A stretch of 64,000 bases of DNA from Paenibacillus sonchi (lineage in GTDB: Bacteria; Bacillota; Bacilli; Paenibacillales; Paenibacillaceae). Position numbers and translations under genes: made by a program. The DNA lies in contig NZ_CP068595.1 in the NCBI RefSeq assembly GCF_016772475.1, forward strand, positions 4,526,001 to 4,590,000, given 5' to 3'. Below, one piece after another: positions 55,535 through 64,000 of this stretch; position 1 is the first letter of the stretch, and each line of letters opens with the position of its first letter. The notes below the pieces were generated by a model. The model was given only the letters and a program-made list of their open reading frames with translations. It had not been told where the DNA came from and did not search any database.

Positions 55535-57397
55535 ATCAAAAGAACCCTTTACAAGCTGTTTGAGCCTGTCCTGGAGCGGATTTCACGCCGCCTGGCGAAC
55601 AAGCTGATTCTGCTGTTCACGATCATTATTATTCTGGTCGTTGCCTCACTGACGTTCATTTCTTACGGGATGCTGCGCAGGGAATCAGTGAACAACAGCA
55701 TCTCCAGCACCCGCAGCAACCTGCTTCTGGTCGGGCGCAATCTGGAGAGTTATCTGGACGGGATCGGCCAGCTGTCGCTGCCGCAGATCTCTTATGATGA
55801 GTTCAATTATGCGATTCTGCATGAATCGGAGGACTATGCATCGAAGATGTATGTGGAGGATTATTTGAAGAATCTTTATTTTTCCCGCAGCGATCTGGAA
55901 GCGATTTATCTGTATGTCATCAAGGAGCACAAATATTATTATGTCACCAAGGAGAACTATAATATTACTGTCCGGGTGGTAGAGCATCCGCCGATTGAGA
56001 ATCTTCCGTGGTACAAGCGGGCGCTGGCCAGTCCCTTCAACCGCTCGTATCAGTCCTTCGTGAAGGAGCGGACCCCGGAGGAGAGCCAAGGCGATTACCC
56101 TATCAATTCTGAGAAAAGCTTCATGGGCTATCACCGTCTGCTGCGTTCGATTGTGACCCGGGAGCCGCAGGCGGTTCTGTCCCTGTACTTCAATTCCAGT
56201 GTGACGGATGAGATTATGAAGGATATTCCCTTTAGTGACGGGGAGCATCTGATGTATATCAGTCCGGACAATGAGCCGTTTGTGGTCGATGACCGTGAAT
56301 TTTATCTGCAGAGTGAACAAGCGGGGCTGCTGGAGCAGCTGACCCCGGCCCAAGGCGGCCGCCTGACCTGGTCCGACGCGGAACAGAAGTATCTGGTGAT
56401 GTATGACATCAGCCAAAAAGAGGGCTGGAAGCTCGTCAAGCCGATTCCCTACAAGCAGATTTATGAAGCGGCGACGACGACGCGCAAATTGAGCTATTCG
56501 ATCGGGCTGCTGTTCCTGATTGTGTCCGTTGTTCTCGTCAGCTTCACCTCCAACAGAATCACGAATCCGCTGAAGAATCTGTCGCTGCAGATGAAGCGCT
56601 TCAGCACCGGCAGCTTCGATGCCGAAGCCGCTGTAGAGGGAAACGATGAGATCGCCTACCTATCCAGGCACTTCAACAAGATGGTAGAGAAGACGAACGA
56701 ACTGATTAATGAACGGTACAAGATGAAGATTGTCGAGAAAAACGCTGTGCTAAAAGCGCTGGAGGCGGAGATCAATCCGCATTTCCTCTATAATGCGCTG
56801 CAGGCCATCTCCACTAAGGCACTCAAAAACAACAATGATGATATTGTCGAGATGGTGGACAACCTGGCACTCACCCTGAGATACTGCATCAGCGGCAGGG
56901 ATGTGGTGCAGGCCCGGGAGGAGCTGAAGCATATCGAACGTTATCTGGCGCTGCAAAAAGCCCGCTTCGGCAGCCGCATGCAGGTCGAATACGACTGGAA
57001 TGAGAGTCTGCTGGAGCTGAGGATTCCCAAGCTGTCGATTCAGACGCTGGTGGAAAACTGCATTAAGCACGCGCTGGAGAAGGTGTCCAGCACAGTTACG
57101 ATCCGGATTGAAGCCCATATTACCCCTGCCCACAGTGTGATCTCTGTGCTGGATGACGGGCCGGGGATCACGGAGCAGCGGCTCCGGCAGGTGCTCAGCT
57201 CGCTGCAGATCCAGTGGGAGGACCGCGGGGGCGAAGAAGCTGAAGAAGGGGACAACGAGAGTATTGGCTTGAAGAATCTGAATACACGCCTGAAGCTCTT
57301 ATACGGTGAAGAGGCAGGGCTTGTTATTGCCGGCGATGAGCATGGCACACGGATAGATATGCGGTTACCGCGGGGAGGGCTGGGACAACATGTATAA
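55535..57397 (+). CDS. Sensor histidine kinase, YesM-like, apparent ATC start
   Basis: About 620 residues: TM1 (LILLFTIIIILVVASLTFIS, near 29-48), extracellular sensor, TM2 (LLFLIVSVVLVSF), HAMP, EINPHFLYN near 414 and an ATPase domain (DDGPGITEQRL, SIGLKNLNTRL). The frame opens after a TAG at 55517, and no ATG, GTG or TTG occurs until ATG 55670, which would delete TM1. AGGAGG at 55521 is 8 bases from ATC 55535. Either ATC is used or an indel hides the start. It overlaps the regulator by 8 bases. Confidence 0.85.
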   Translation: MKRTLYKLFEPVLERISRRLANKLILLFTIIIILVVASLTFISYGMLRRESVNNSISSTRSNLLLVGRNLESYLDGIGQLSLPQISYDEFNYAILHESEDYASKMYVEDYLKNLYFSRSDLEAIYLYVIKEHKYYYVTKENYNITVRVVEHPPIENLPWYKRALASPFNRSYQSFVKERTPEESQGDYPINSEKSFMGYHRLLRSIVTREPQAVLSLYFNSSVTDEIMKDIPFSDGEHLMYISPDNEPFVVDDREFYLQSEQAGLLEQLTPAQGGRLTWSDAEQKYLVMYDISQKEGWKLVKPIPYKQIYEAATTTRKLSYSIGLLFLIVSVVLVSFTSNRITNPLKNLSLQMKRFSTGSFDAEAAVEGNDEIAYLSRHFNKMVEKTNELINERYKMKIVEKNAVLKALEAEINPHFLYNALQAISTKALKNNNDDIVEMVDNLALTLRYCISGRDVVQAREELKHIERYLALQKARFGSRMQVEYDWNESLLELRIPKLSIQTLVENCIKHALEKVSSTVTIRIEAHITPAHSVISVLDDGPGITEQRLRQVLSSLQIQWEDRGGEEAEEGDNESIGLKNLNTRLKLLYGEEAGLVIAGDEHGTRIDMRLPRGGLGQHV

Positions 57398-59111
57398 AGT
57401 ACTGATTATTGATGATGAAGAGCCGCTGCGCGAGGCCATTCATATCCTCGGGGACTGGAAGGGCCTGGGAGTGGATCAGGTGCTGGAGGCGACAGACGGC
57501 AGGATGGGGCTTGAGATGCTCCGGAAGCACAAGATTGATCTGGCGCTCGTGGATATGAAGATGCCCGAGCTGAACGGAAGCCAGCTGCTGCAGATTGCGG
57601 AACGTGAATTTCCCGATCTGCTGCTGATTGTGATCAGCGGCTACAATGATTTTGAATATACCCGGCAGGCCATCCGCTCCAAGGTGGTGGATTATTTGCT
57701 GAAGCCGGTGAACCGGAGTGATCTCAACAGTGCGCTGCGCAAGGCCATGGATGTGCTGGAGGCAAAACGCAAGCGGGAAAGCGAGTTCATCAACCGGAAC
57801 ATCACCCTGAACATGTCCCTTCCCAAGCTCAAGGAGAAGATGTACCTGTCGATCATTGAACGCAGCTTCAAAAACCAGTCCAATGAAGCGTTCCTGCCGC
57901 TGATTGGTGCGGACAAGCCGGGGAACCATTTTGCGGTAGGCGTTCTGCGGATGCTTAATTTGGAGCAGGTGCGCCATGCCAGGTTCCATGAGGACAGGGA
58001 TTTGCTGCATTTTGCGGTCACAAATGTAATCAACGAGAACAGCGGCGGCCATTTCGAAGCGTTCAGCTTTGCCAGCCCGAGAAGCGAGCGGGAATTTATC
58101 GCGATTTTTACCTTGAAGGGCAGCTATGGGGAGGATGCGGCTTTTCTCTCGCTTCATCATATGAAGAAGACGGTTTCAACCCTGAAGGAACTGTTCGGCA
58201 TTCTTTGCGCGGGCGGTCTTGGACAGCCGTACAGCGAGGTTATGGAGATTGCGCAGTCCTACGAGCTGGCCAAGGCCGCGCTGGACGGGACCGATTTGCT
58301 GACCCTGAAGGGCAGCACGGTTTCGAACAGCGGATATACGAAATCCGCAGCCAAGGACAGCCCTTCCCTGACAGGGCGGATGCCGCTGATCCGCAGCAGC
58401 CTGGAGAGCGGAAACGCGGGCCATGCCAAAAGTATTCTCAGTGATTTTACCCGCAAATGGAAATCCTCGGAGCATTTCAGTCTGGGTGAAGCAGACCGGA
58501 TCATTCAGGAGTTTATTATTTTGCTGGGAGACATCGCTGTAGAGCTGGATGCGGTCCCCGAACGGCTGCGGAGCGGAAAAAGCAAAGGGCTGCGGGGGCT
58601 GGGCATCAGCAGTGATTTCGCCTCCTTTGGAGAGTTTGAGGCGGTGCTGGGCAGCGTTCTGGATGTCTATGCGGGAGAAATCAGCAGATCGCTTGCCGGA
58701 GACCGGAGCAGTGTGCTGGAAAATATTAAAGCATACATTGATAACCATTATTTCGAGAATATTAAAATATCGATGTTCACGGATAAATATTTCCTGAGCA
58801 GAGAATACTTAATGAAGCTGTTCAAGGGCCAGTACGGGTACGGCATTCATGAGTATGTGCAAAAGGTTAGAATGGACAAGGCCAAGGAGCTGCTGTCGGA
58901 CCCCGCCCTCAAAATCCAGGATATTTCCGAGAGGCTGGGATATAAGGACAAGAACTATTTCAGCAAGGCGTTCCGCAACTATTATGACTGTTCGCCTTCT
59001 GAGTTCCGGCTGCTGCTTACAGGGGAGAAAAGTGAAACGGTTACATCAGCCCACTTTTTTACCCTCAGAAGATCACTTATGTACATTCTTATCCTTTTTC
59101 TTTTTATTTAA
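57390..59111 (+). CDS. AraC-type response regulator, YesN-like
   Basis: 573 residues: receiver domain (VLIIDDEEPLREAI; phospho-Asp in DLALVDMKMP; Lys in LLKPV), middle region, C-terminal helix-turn-helices (ISMFTDKYFLSREYLMKLF; LGYKDKNYFSKAFRNYYDCSPSEFR) and an unusual hydrophobic tail, LMYILILFLFI. It pairs with the kinase it overlaps and probably controls the divergent permeases, binding protein and alpha-galactosidase. Confidence 0.9.
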   Translation: MYKVLIIDDEEPLREAIHILGDWKGLGVDQVLEATDGRMGLEMLRKHKIDLALVDMKMPELNGSQLLQIAEREFPDLLLIVISGYNDFEYTRQAIRSKVVDYLLKPVNRSDLNSALRKAMDVLEAKRKRESEFINRNITLNMSLPKLKEKMYLSIIERSFKNQSNEAFLPLIGADKPGNHFAVGVLRMLNLEQVRHARFHEDRDLLHFAVTNVINENSGGHFEAFSFASPRSEREFIAIFTLKGSYGEDAAFLSLHHMKKTVSTLKELFGILCAGGLGQPYSEVMEIAQSYELAKAALDGTDLLTLKGSTVSNSGYTKSAAKDSPSLTGRMPLIRSSLESGNAGHAKSILSDFTRKWKSSEHFSLGEADRIIQEFIILLGDIAVELDAVPERLRSGKSKGLRGLGISSDFASFGEFEAVLGSVLDVYAGEISRSLAGDRSSVLENIKAYIDNHYFENIKISMFTDKYFLSREYLMKLFKGQYGYGIHEYVQKVRMDKAKELLSDPALKIQDISERLGYKDKNYFSKAFRNYYDCSPSEFRLLLTGEKSETVTSAHFFTLRRSLMYILILFLFI

Positions 59112-59157
59112 AATAACACCAAGACCACAAGAAACATAAGGAAAAGGGGGCAACATC

Positions 59158-60498
59158 ATGAAGGGAAAAAGAATTATGGCTCTATCGGCGAGCCTGCTGC
59201 TCGCAGGAGGGCTGCTGGCCGGCTGTGGCGGGAATAACACCAATAATGCCGTTAACAACGCAGGTGGAACAAATAAGGGGGCGAACGCAGGCAATACGGC
59301 TACCGACTCAACCAAACCTGTCACGATTAATATGTTCACTGCGTCTCCCGAGTACACCGATGCTTTCAATGCATATATCGCCGAATACAAAAAAGTTAAG
59401 CCTAATGTGACCATCAACCTGGAAATTATGCAGGCCGACTACAATACAGTGCTCAAATCAAAAATTGCCGCAGGCAGCACACCGGATGTTTTCCAGACTA
59501 CCGCCGGCGGAGACATTGATACCTTTGCTGAATACAGTGCCGACCTGACCAATGAGCCGCTGGCAGCCGCCATGACCGATGCGGTCCGCTCCAATATGAC
59601 CTCCTCCGACGGCAAAGTGCTTGGACTTCCGGTCAAAGGCAATCTGTTTGTACTGATGTATAACAAAAAGCTGCTTGCCGATGCAGGCATAACTGACGTT
59701 CCAAAAACCACAGCCGAGCTGGACGATGCCATCACTAAGCTGGAAGCCAAGGGAATTACACCGTTCGCCAATGCCTATAAAGAGTGGTGGGTCTGGAAGC
59801 ACATCTTCCAGCACTTCGTGGATGCGGCTGCTACAGACGCCGGAATTGACGCCAAGACACTTGTAGGCAACTTTATCGCCGGAGACACCACCTTCAAGGA
59901 TCATCCGATGCTGTACAACAACTTCTTCAACTTCATTGACACTACGATAAAACACGGAACAGACAAGCCGCTGGAACGCGACAGCAATGCTGAAGTCAGC
60001 GACTTTGCTCTTGGCAAAGCGGCATTTATGACCGGTAAAGGCGCATGGGATGAAGAAGCCATCAAAAAAATCACCCCTGACTTTGATCTCGGCATCGCCG
60101 GATATCCGGTCAGTGACAAGCCGGAGCAATCGCAGATTATCACCGGCGCCGATCAGGCGCTGCGCATTAACAAGGATTCCGCTGTAGCCGCACAGACCAT
60201 TGAATTCTTCAACTGGCTGTATACGTCCGAATACGGCAAGAACTGGTTCTCCACGGTGGCCAAAGTCATTCCGCCAATCAAGGATGCTCCAATGCCTGAC
60301 CTGCAAATGCCTAAGGAAATGGAAGAAATCCTCAAAACCGAGAAATCCGGCGACCTGTCGGTCAACTATTCTCTGGATACCTTCCACCAGAAATTCGGCG
60401 AGCTGATGCAGGCCTATATCGGCGGCAGCAAAACCAAGGATCAGGCCATCGACGAAATCCAAAAAGCCTGGATTCAATTCGGTTCCGCTGAACAATAA
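59158..60498 (+). CDS. Lipoprotein sugar-binding protein (CUT1 family)
   Basis: 446 residues: lipoprotein signal ending LLAGGLLAGCGGN, an Asn-rich linker, then a family 1 binding fold (MQADYNTVLKSKIAAGSTPDVFQT). Likely feeds the divergent MalF/MalG-type permeases. A GGAAAAGGGGGCAAC site precedes the ATG. Confidence 0.9.
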   Translation: MKGKRIMALSASLLLAGGLLAGCGGNNTNNAVNNAGGTNKGANAGNTATDSTKPVTINMFTASPEYTDAFNAYIAEYKKVKPNVTINLEIMQADYNTVLKSKIAAGSTPDVFQTTAGGDIDTFAEYSADLTNEPLAAAMTDAVRSNMTSSDGKVLGLPVKGNLFVLMYNKKLLADAGITDVPKTTAELDDAITKLEAKGITPFANAYKEWWVWKHIFQHFVDAAATDAGIDAKTLVGNFIAGDTTFKDHPMLYNNFFNFIDTTIKHGTDKPLERDSNAEVSDFALGKAAFMTGKGAWDEEAIKKITPDFDLGIAGYPVSDKPEQSQIITGADQALRINKDSAVAAQTIEFFNWLYTSEYGKNWFSTVAKVIPPIKDAPMPDLQMPKEMEEILKTEKSGDLSVNYSLDTFHQKFGELMQAYIGGSKTKDQAIDEIQKAWIQFGSAEQ

Positions 60499-60520
60499 AC
60501 CTGAATAGCTTCCATTCCGG

Positions 60521-60565
60521 GACGGTCTTGAGGGTAAGATTCTTTTACCGGAGGGGCCGTCTTTG
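60521..60565 (+). terminator. Probable terminator after the binding protein
   Basis: GACGGTC pairs with GGCCGTC around an inner GGTAA/TTACC stem; only a short T tract follows, so readthrough to the alpha-galactosidase is plausible. Confidence 0.55.
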
Positions 60566-60606
60566 GTATGTGGGGGAGGCGCGGCGAATGGGCGTAACTG
60601 CGTGGA

Positions 60607-60682
60607 ATGTTTGGATTTCCGGCCGCTGTTATGTTTGGATTTCCTGATTTAAACTGCTGGCCACAGTAGAAATCCAAACATA
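60607..60682. repeat. Inverted and direct repeat element
   Basis: ATGTTTGGATTTCC occurs twice in direct order (60607 and 60631), and the second copy pairs with GAAATCCAAACATA at 60669 to give a perfect 14-bp stem with a 25-base loop. The rest of 60499-60846 contains no gene. Confidence 0.7.
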
Positions 60683-60846
60683 AAGGCGGACGCTATCGCT
60701 CCTCCAATTCCAAACTTCCCCTCCGTTACTTCTTCACCGCTTTTCTTCGGAGTGGGTAGCAGATTAAAGATAAAGCCCTTTAAGCAGCAAGGAAAACAAA
60801 TTATAATCAGGGCAGACACCACACTTGTCAGGAGGCCAAATAAATA

Positions 60847-62943
60847 ATGGACAGCAAGCGCATCGAGATTGCCGAAAACGGACTTTATCTTACGATTGAA
60901 ATTACAGGGGAGCAGGATGTCCGGCTGCTGCATTTTGGCGCAGCGCCTTTGCAGGACGGAATCATTGCGGAGAAGAACAAGCCGGGGTTCCGGCTGCTGG
61001 AGCTGCAGCTCTCGGGAGAGGACCGGGATGAATATCACGGGCGCACGCACCGCGCCTCTTATCCGGGGCTGCGGATGGTGTATGGCGGACACAGCGACAG
61101 CGTAAATGCACTTGGCCGCAAGCTGGAAATCACCCTTACTGACCCGGTAACCGGCATAACAGCAGAGCAGCATTTACAGTTCTATACAGGTGTGCAGACG
61201 GTCCGCTGCTGGACGGTGCTGAAGAATACAGGCACTGGCGAAGCCGCTGTGGAATATGTCTCGACCTTTGCGCTTACCGGAGTGGACAAAGAAGGCAGCG
61301 GCGACCGCAACGACAAAATCGAGGTCACCATCGCCCACAGCGGCTGGCAGAGCGAGCTGCAATGGCGGACCTACCGGCTGCCGGAGCTGGGCATGTCCCA
61401 TCTGGCCGACCGCGGCTCCAAGCGGATCGCCGCCAGCAACACCGGCTCCTGGTCGGCGGCGGAGCTGCTGCCGATGGCAGTGCTGCACAACAAGGAGAGC
61501 GGGACAAGCTTATTCTGGCAGATCGAGCACAATGGCTCCTGGCACTGGGAGCTGACCGATCAGTATGACCAGCTCACCCTGCTGGTCAGCGGGCCGACAG
61601 AGCACGACAACCACTGGTGGCTGAAGCTGGCGCCGGGAGAGGAATTTACCTCGGTGCCGGTAGCCGTTGGCGCTGTGCAAGGGGGCTTCCAGGGCGCGGC
61701 AGAGCAGCTTACGGCCTACCGGCGGATGATCCGCCGGCCGAATGAAGACAATGAGCTGCTGCGGATTATTTTCAACGACTATATGAACTGTCTGTGGGGA
61801 AGCCCCACCACCGGGAAGCTGCTGCCCCTGATCGATGCCGCCGCCGATGTCGGCTGCGAATATTTCTGCATCGATGCAGGCTGGTATGCGCCTGGAGAGT
61901 GGTGGGACGGCGTAGGACAATGGGAGCCTTCCGCCGAGCGGTTTCCCGAGGGGATTAAATATGTGCTGGATTATATCCGCAGCAAAGGCATGATTCCCGG
62001 GCTCTGGCTGGAGCTGGAGGTCATGGGGATCAACAGTCCGAAGCTCACAGAAACCGACGACAGCTGGTTCTTTATGCGCCACGGCAAGCGGGTCAAGGAC
62101 CGCAGCCGCTATCAGCTGGATTACCGGAATCCCAAGGTCATTGCCCACGCGGACGGAGTGATTTCAAGATTGGTGGAGCAGTATGGAGTGGGCTATATTA
62201 AAATGGACTACAACATCAACGCCGGCATCGGGACGGAAACGGATGCCGACAGCTTCGGCGACGGTCTGCTGCAGCATAACCGGGCATATCTGGCCTGGCT
62301 GGACAGCATCTTTGCCCGTTACCCGAATCTTGTAATCGAGAACTGCTCCAGCGGCGGCATGCGCATGGACTATGCCATGCTCAGCCGGCACAGCATCCAG
62401 TCCACCAGCGACCAGGAGGATTACGTGCAGTATGCGGCGATTGCCGCAGGTTCTCCGGCGGCCCTGACCCCCGAGCAATCTGCAGTGTGGTCCTATCCGC
62501 TGCGCGAGGGCGATGATGAAGAGGTTATCTTCAACATGGTCAATGCGCTGCTGCTCCGTGTGCACCAGAGCGGCCATCTGGCCGAGCTTGAGCCCCGGCG
62601 CAGGGAACTGGTGAAGGAAGCGCTGGATTATTACAAATCGATCCGTGCGCATATCCCGCAGGCGACCGCCTTCTGGCCCTTGGGTCTGCCGGACAGCGAA
62701 GGCGAGTGGGTGAGCTTTGGCCTGCGCCATGGCGATACCCGCTATCTGGCGGTCTGGCGGATTGCCGGAGAAGCAGCAGCAGTCAAGCTGCCGATTCCTG
62801 AGCTGCAGGGCCAGGCAGCAGAAGTAAGCTGCGCATATCCTCAGCAGCATCATTCGGATTGGAGCTGGAACCCGTCCGGGGGTGTGCTGACCGTCTCAAT
62901 CCCCCAAGGCAAGACGGCCCGGCTTTTTGAGATTCACGCTTGA
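60847..62943 (+). CDS. GH36 alpha-galactosidase
   Basis: 698 residues: N-terminal beta-sandwich, a barrel with CIDAGWYAPG, nucleophile Asp454 (GYIKMDYN) and acid/base Asp522 (STSDQEDY), and a C-terminal sheet domain. It hydrolyses terminal alpha-galactosides such as melibiose or raffinose. No signal peptide: the substrate must be imported, presumably by the transporter encoded just upstream. GTCAGGAGGCCAAATAA precedes the ATG. Confidence 0.92.
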   Translation: MDSKRIEIAENGLYLTIEITGEQDVRLLHFGAAPLQDGIIAEKNKPGFRLLELQLSGEDRDEYHGRTHRASYPGLRMVYGGHSDSVNALGRKLEITLTDPVTGITAEQHLQFYTGVQTVRCWTVLKNTGTGEAAVEYVSTFALTGVDKEGSGDRNDKIEVTIAHSGWQSELQWRTYRLPELGMSHLADRGSKRIAASNTGSWSAAELLPMAVLHNKESGTSLFWQIEHNGSWHWELTDQYDQLTLLVSGPTEHDNHWWLKLAPGEEFTSVPVAVGAVQGGFQGAAEQLTAYRRMIRRPNEDNELLRIIFNDYMNCLWGSPTTGKLLPLIDAAADVGCEYFCIDAGWYAPGEWWDGVGQWEPSAERFPEGIKYVLDYIRSKGMIPGLWLELEVMGINSPKLTETDDSWFFMRHGKRVKDRSRYQLDYRNPKVIAHADGVISRLVEQYGVGYIKMDYNINAGIGTETDADSFGDGLLQHNRAYLAWLDSIFARYPNLVIENCSSGGMRMDYAMLSRHSIQSTSDQEDYVQYAAIAAGSPAALTPEQSAVWSYPLREGDDEEVIFNMVNALLLRVHQSGHLAELEPRRRELVKEALDYYKSIRAHIPQATAFWPLGLPDSEGEWVSFGLRHGDTRYLAVWRIAGEAAAVKLPIPELQGQAAEVSCAYPQQHHSDWSWNPSGGVLTVSIPQGKTARLFEIHA

Positions 62944-62960
62944 CGCACGGCACAATTGAT

Positions 62961-63010
62961 CACCCTTTCTGAAGCGGAGATAAATTCATCTGCTGAGAGA
63001 GGGTGTTTTT
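62961..63010 (+). terminator. Terminator of the alpha-galactosidase
   Basis: CACCCTTTCT pairs with AGAGAGGGTG and is followed by five T. Confidence 0.85.
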
Positions 63011-63347
63011 GCTGCGGGAATATTCAGGTGAACGGCGGGGTTTCTTGTTCTGTAAATAGGTCTAATTAGTTTTGTAATACCTGTATTAATTTTTTAAAAT
63101 AAAAAACTGTTAATTGGGGCGGATTTTGGATAAAATAATCCCTAGACTAATATTTTGTCGAATTTACTCTGAATTTTGTCGAATTATTTGTCGATAAATA
63201 TCAAAAGATGTAGAAATAAAATTGACAGGAAAGAACTAGCACTTTACAATGCAGATAGAGGTTAATCATTTCTACTATATTGAAGCATTGATAGCTTTTA
63301 ACACCACAAGATTATTTAAGGGTTATTTCAAGGGAGGATGCATAGTG
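63011..63347. promoter_or_regulatory. AT-rich upstream region of the AbrB-type gene
   Basis: No gene. A strongly AT-rich stretch (63070-63240) with repeated TTTTGTCGAATT segments (63151 and 63174) precedes abrB; such direct repeats may bind a regulator. Confidence 0.5.
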
Positions 63348-63602
63348 ATGAAGGCAACAGGAATAGTAAGAAAAGTGGATGAACTGGGACGTATCGTGAT
63401 TCCGATTGAACTGCGCAGAACGATGGGAATTGACATAAAAGACCCTCTCGAAATTTTTGTCGACGGTGAAAAGATCATTCTCAGAAAATATGAGCCTACC
63501 TGCATCTTCTCCGGCAGTGCAGAAAACCTCATTAACTTCAAAGGCAAAATGGTCAGCAAAGATGTACTGGACGAATTGATTGCCAGCTTCGACCGCGTAT
63601 AA
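63348..63602 (+). CDS. abrB: AbrB-family transition-state regulator
   Basis: 84 residues: N-terminal swapped-hairpin DNA-binding domain (MKATGIVRKVDELGRIVIPI ...) and a shortened C-terminal domain (EPTCIFSGSAENLINFKGK). AbrB represses post-exponential genes. ATG 63348 follows AAGGGAGGATGC; the longer open frame from 63249 lacks a ribosome site. It could equally be an Abh or SpoVT-like paralogue, but the length and start fit AbrB. Confidence 0.9.
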   Translation: MKATGIVRKVDELGRIVIPIELRRTMGIDIKDPLEIFVDGEKIILRKYEPTCIFSGSAENLINFKGKMVSKDVLDELIASFDRV

Positions 63603-63635
63603 TCAGCAACCGGCATCCAGCGCTTTATAACAGCG

Positions 63636-63683
63636 GGGACCGGAGGACGGGCACCTTAACGGTGCTGCCCTCCGGTCCCTTTT
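63636..63683 (+). terminator. Terminator of the AbrB-type gene
   Basis: GGGACCGGAGG and CCTCCGGTCCC arms with an inner GCACC/GGTGC stem, followed by TTTT. Confidence 0.9.
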
Positions 63684-63811
63684 GCATTGCACTTGAAGCT
63701 TGTGAACATGGACAATACCTGCTGAAATCCTATATTATAGGGCGTGAGACAAAAGCATCTGCCCGCAGAAGGCGGCATATGCAGAACACTACAGAAGGGC
63801 TGGGTCATCAC

Positions 63812-64000
63812 ATGAGTACGAAATTGAAGAAGCCGGAAGCGATTATTTTTGATATGGACGGAACGTTGTTCCAGACAGAAAGTCTGCTGTTGCCCGCTTA
63901 TCATAAAATGTTTGACATTTTGCGGGCGGAGGGTCTGTACGCAGGACCCACTCCACCGGAGGAACGGATTCTCAGCAGTCTGGGCATGCTGCTGTCCCAA
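63812..64000 (+). CDS. HAD-family hydrolase, N-terminal part (partial)
   Basis: 63 codons to the window edge. The HAD motif I IFDMDGTLFQTES is clear, with the nucleophile Asp and general acid Asp in DMDGT. It is a phosphoglycolate-phosphatase-like enzyme by this motif; the cap and the rest of the gene lie outside the window. Confidence 0.8.
   Translation, partial: MSTKLKKPEAIIFDMDGTLFQTESLLLPAYHKMFDILRAEGLYAGPTPPEERILSSLGMLLSQ

Overview
The window comes from an endospore-forming Bacillota bacterium, most likely Paenibacillus. The evidence is the spore-coat cotJABC cluster, a GerA-type germinant receptor, an AbrB-type regulator, several sugar ABC importers without their own ATPase, and large YesM/YesN-like two-component systems placed beside those importers. 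No rRNA, tRNA, CRISPR array, integrase or intact transposase is visible.

Layout. 0-2.5 kb: the end of an ECF sigma gene with its membrane anti-sigma-like partner, then a decayed sugar permease. 2.6-3.8 kb: cotJABC. 3.8-29.4 kb: an accessory mosaic in which partial copies of the cotJC gene recur four times (5.6, 11.2, 27.1 and 29.3 kb). Between the copies lie a seven-repeat lectin-like propeller gene, an arsenic island (arsR-arsB-arsC-phosphatase on the minus strand; Cys-rich MarR, a 58-residue Cys-tailed peptide, arsM and arsN1 on the plus strand), and a 15-kb catabolic locus. That locus encodes an Fe-alcohol dehydrogenase, PrpR-like regulator, DUF1537 kinase, PdxA-like dehydrogenase, DapA-family lyase, Lpl-type importer, BNR-repeat protein, AraC regulator, PfkB kinase and sucrose phosphorylase. 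29.4-34.1 kb: a PadR regulator with a BtrH/DUF4872 protein, a Ser/Thr kinase, a small Ser/His-rich protein and an SGNH hydrolase. 34.2-38.5 kb: the ger cluster, with gerAB divergent from gerAA-gerAC and a small membrane protein. 38.5-40.5 kb: a DUF342/FapA-like gene behind a cyclic-di-GMP-I riboswitch. 40.8-43.1 kb: a GNAT acetyltransferase, a methyltransferase and a CapA-like protein. 43.4-53.0 kb: sensor kinase, response regulator, two permeases, binding protein and a GH35 beta-galactosidase. 53.6-62.9 kb: two permeases divergent from a sensor kinase, response regulator, binding protein and a GH36 alpha-galactosidase. 63.3-64.0 kb: an AbrB-family regulator and the start of a HAD hydrolase.

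The last two loci form parallel sense-import-hydrolyse systems for beta- and alpha-galactosides. The arsenic island combines arsenate reduction, arsenite export, arsenite methylation and N-acetylation of an arsenical antibiotic, probably under two thiol sensors.

Seven genes between 1.9 and 37.1 kb contain, or are best explained by, one-base indels in homopolymer runs, and the sucrose phosphorylase has an in-frame stop at codon 8. Sequencing error and real decay cannot be separated from the sequence alone, so each case is marked.
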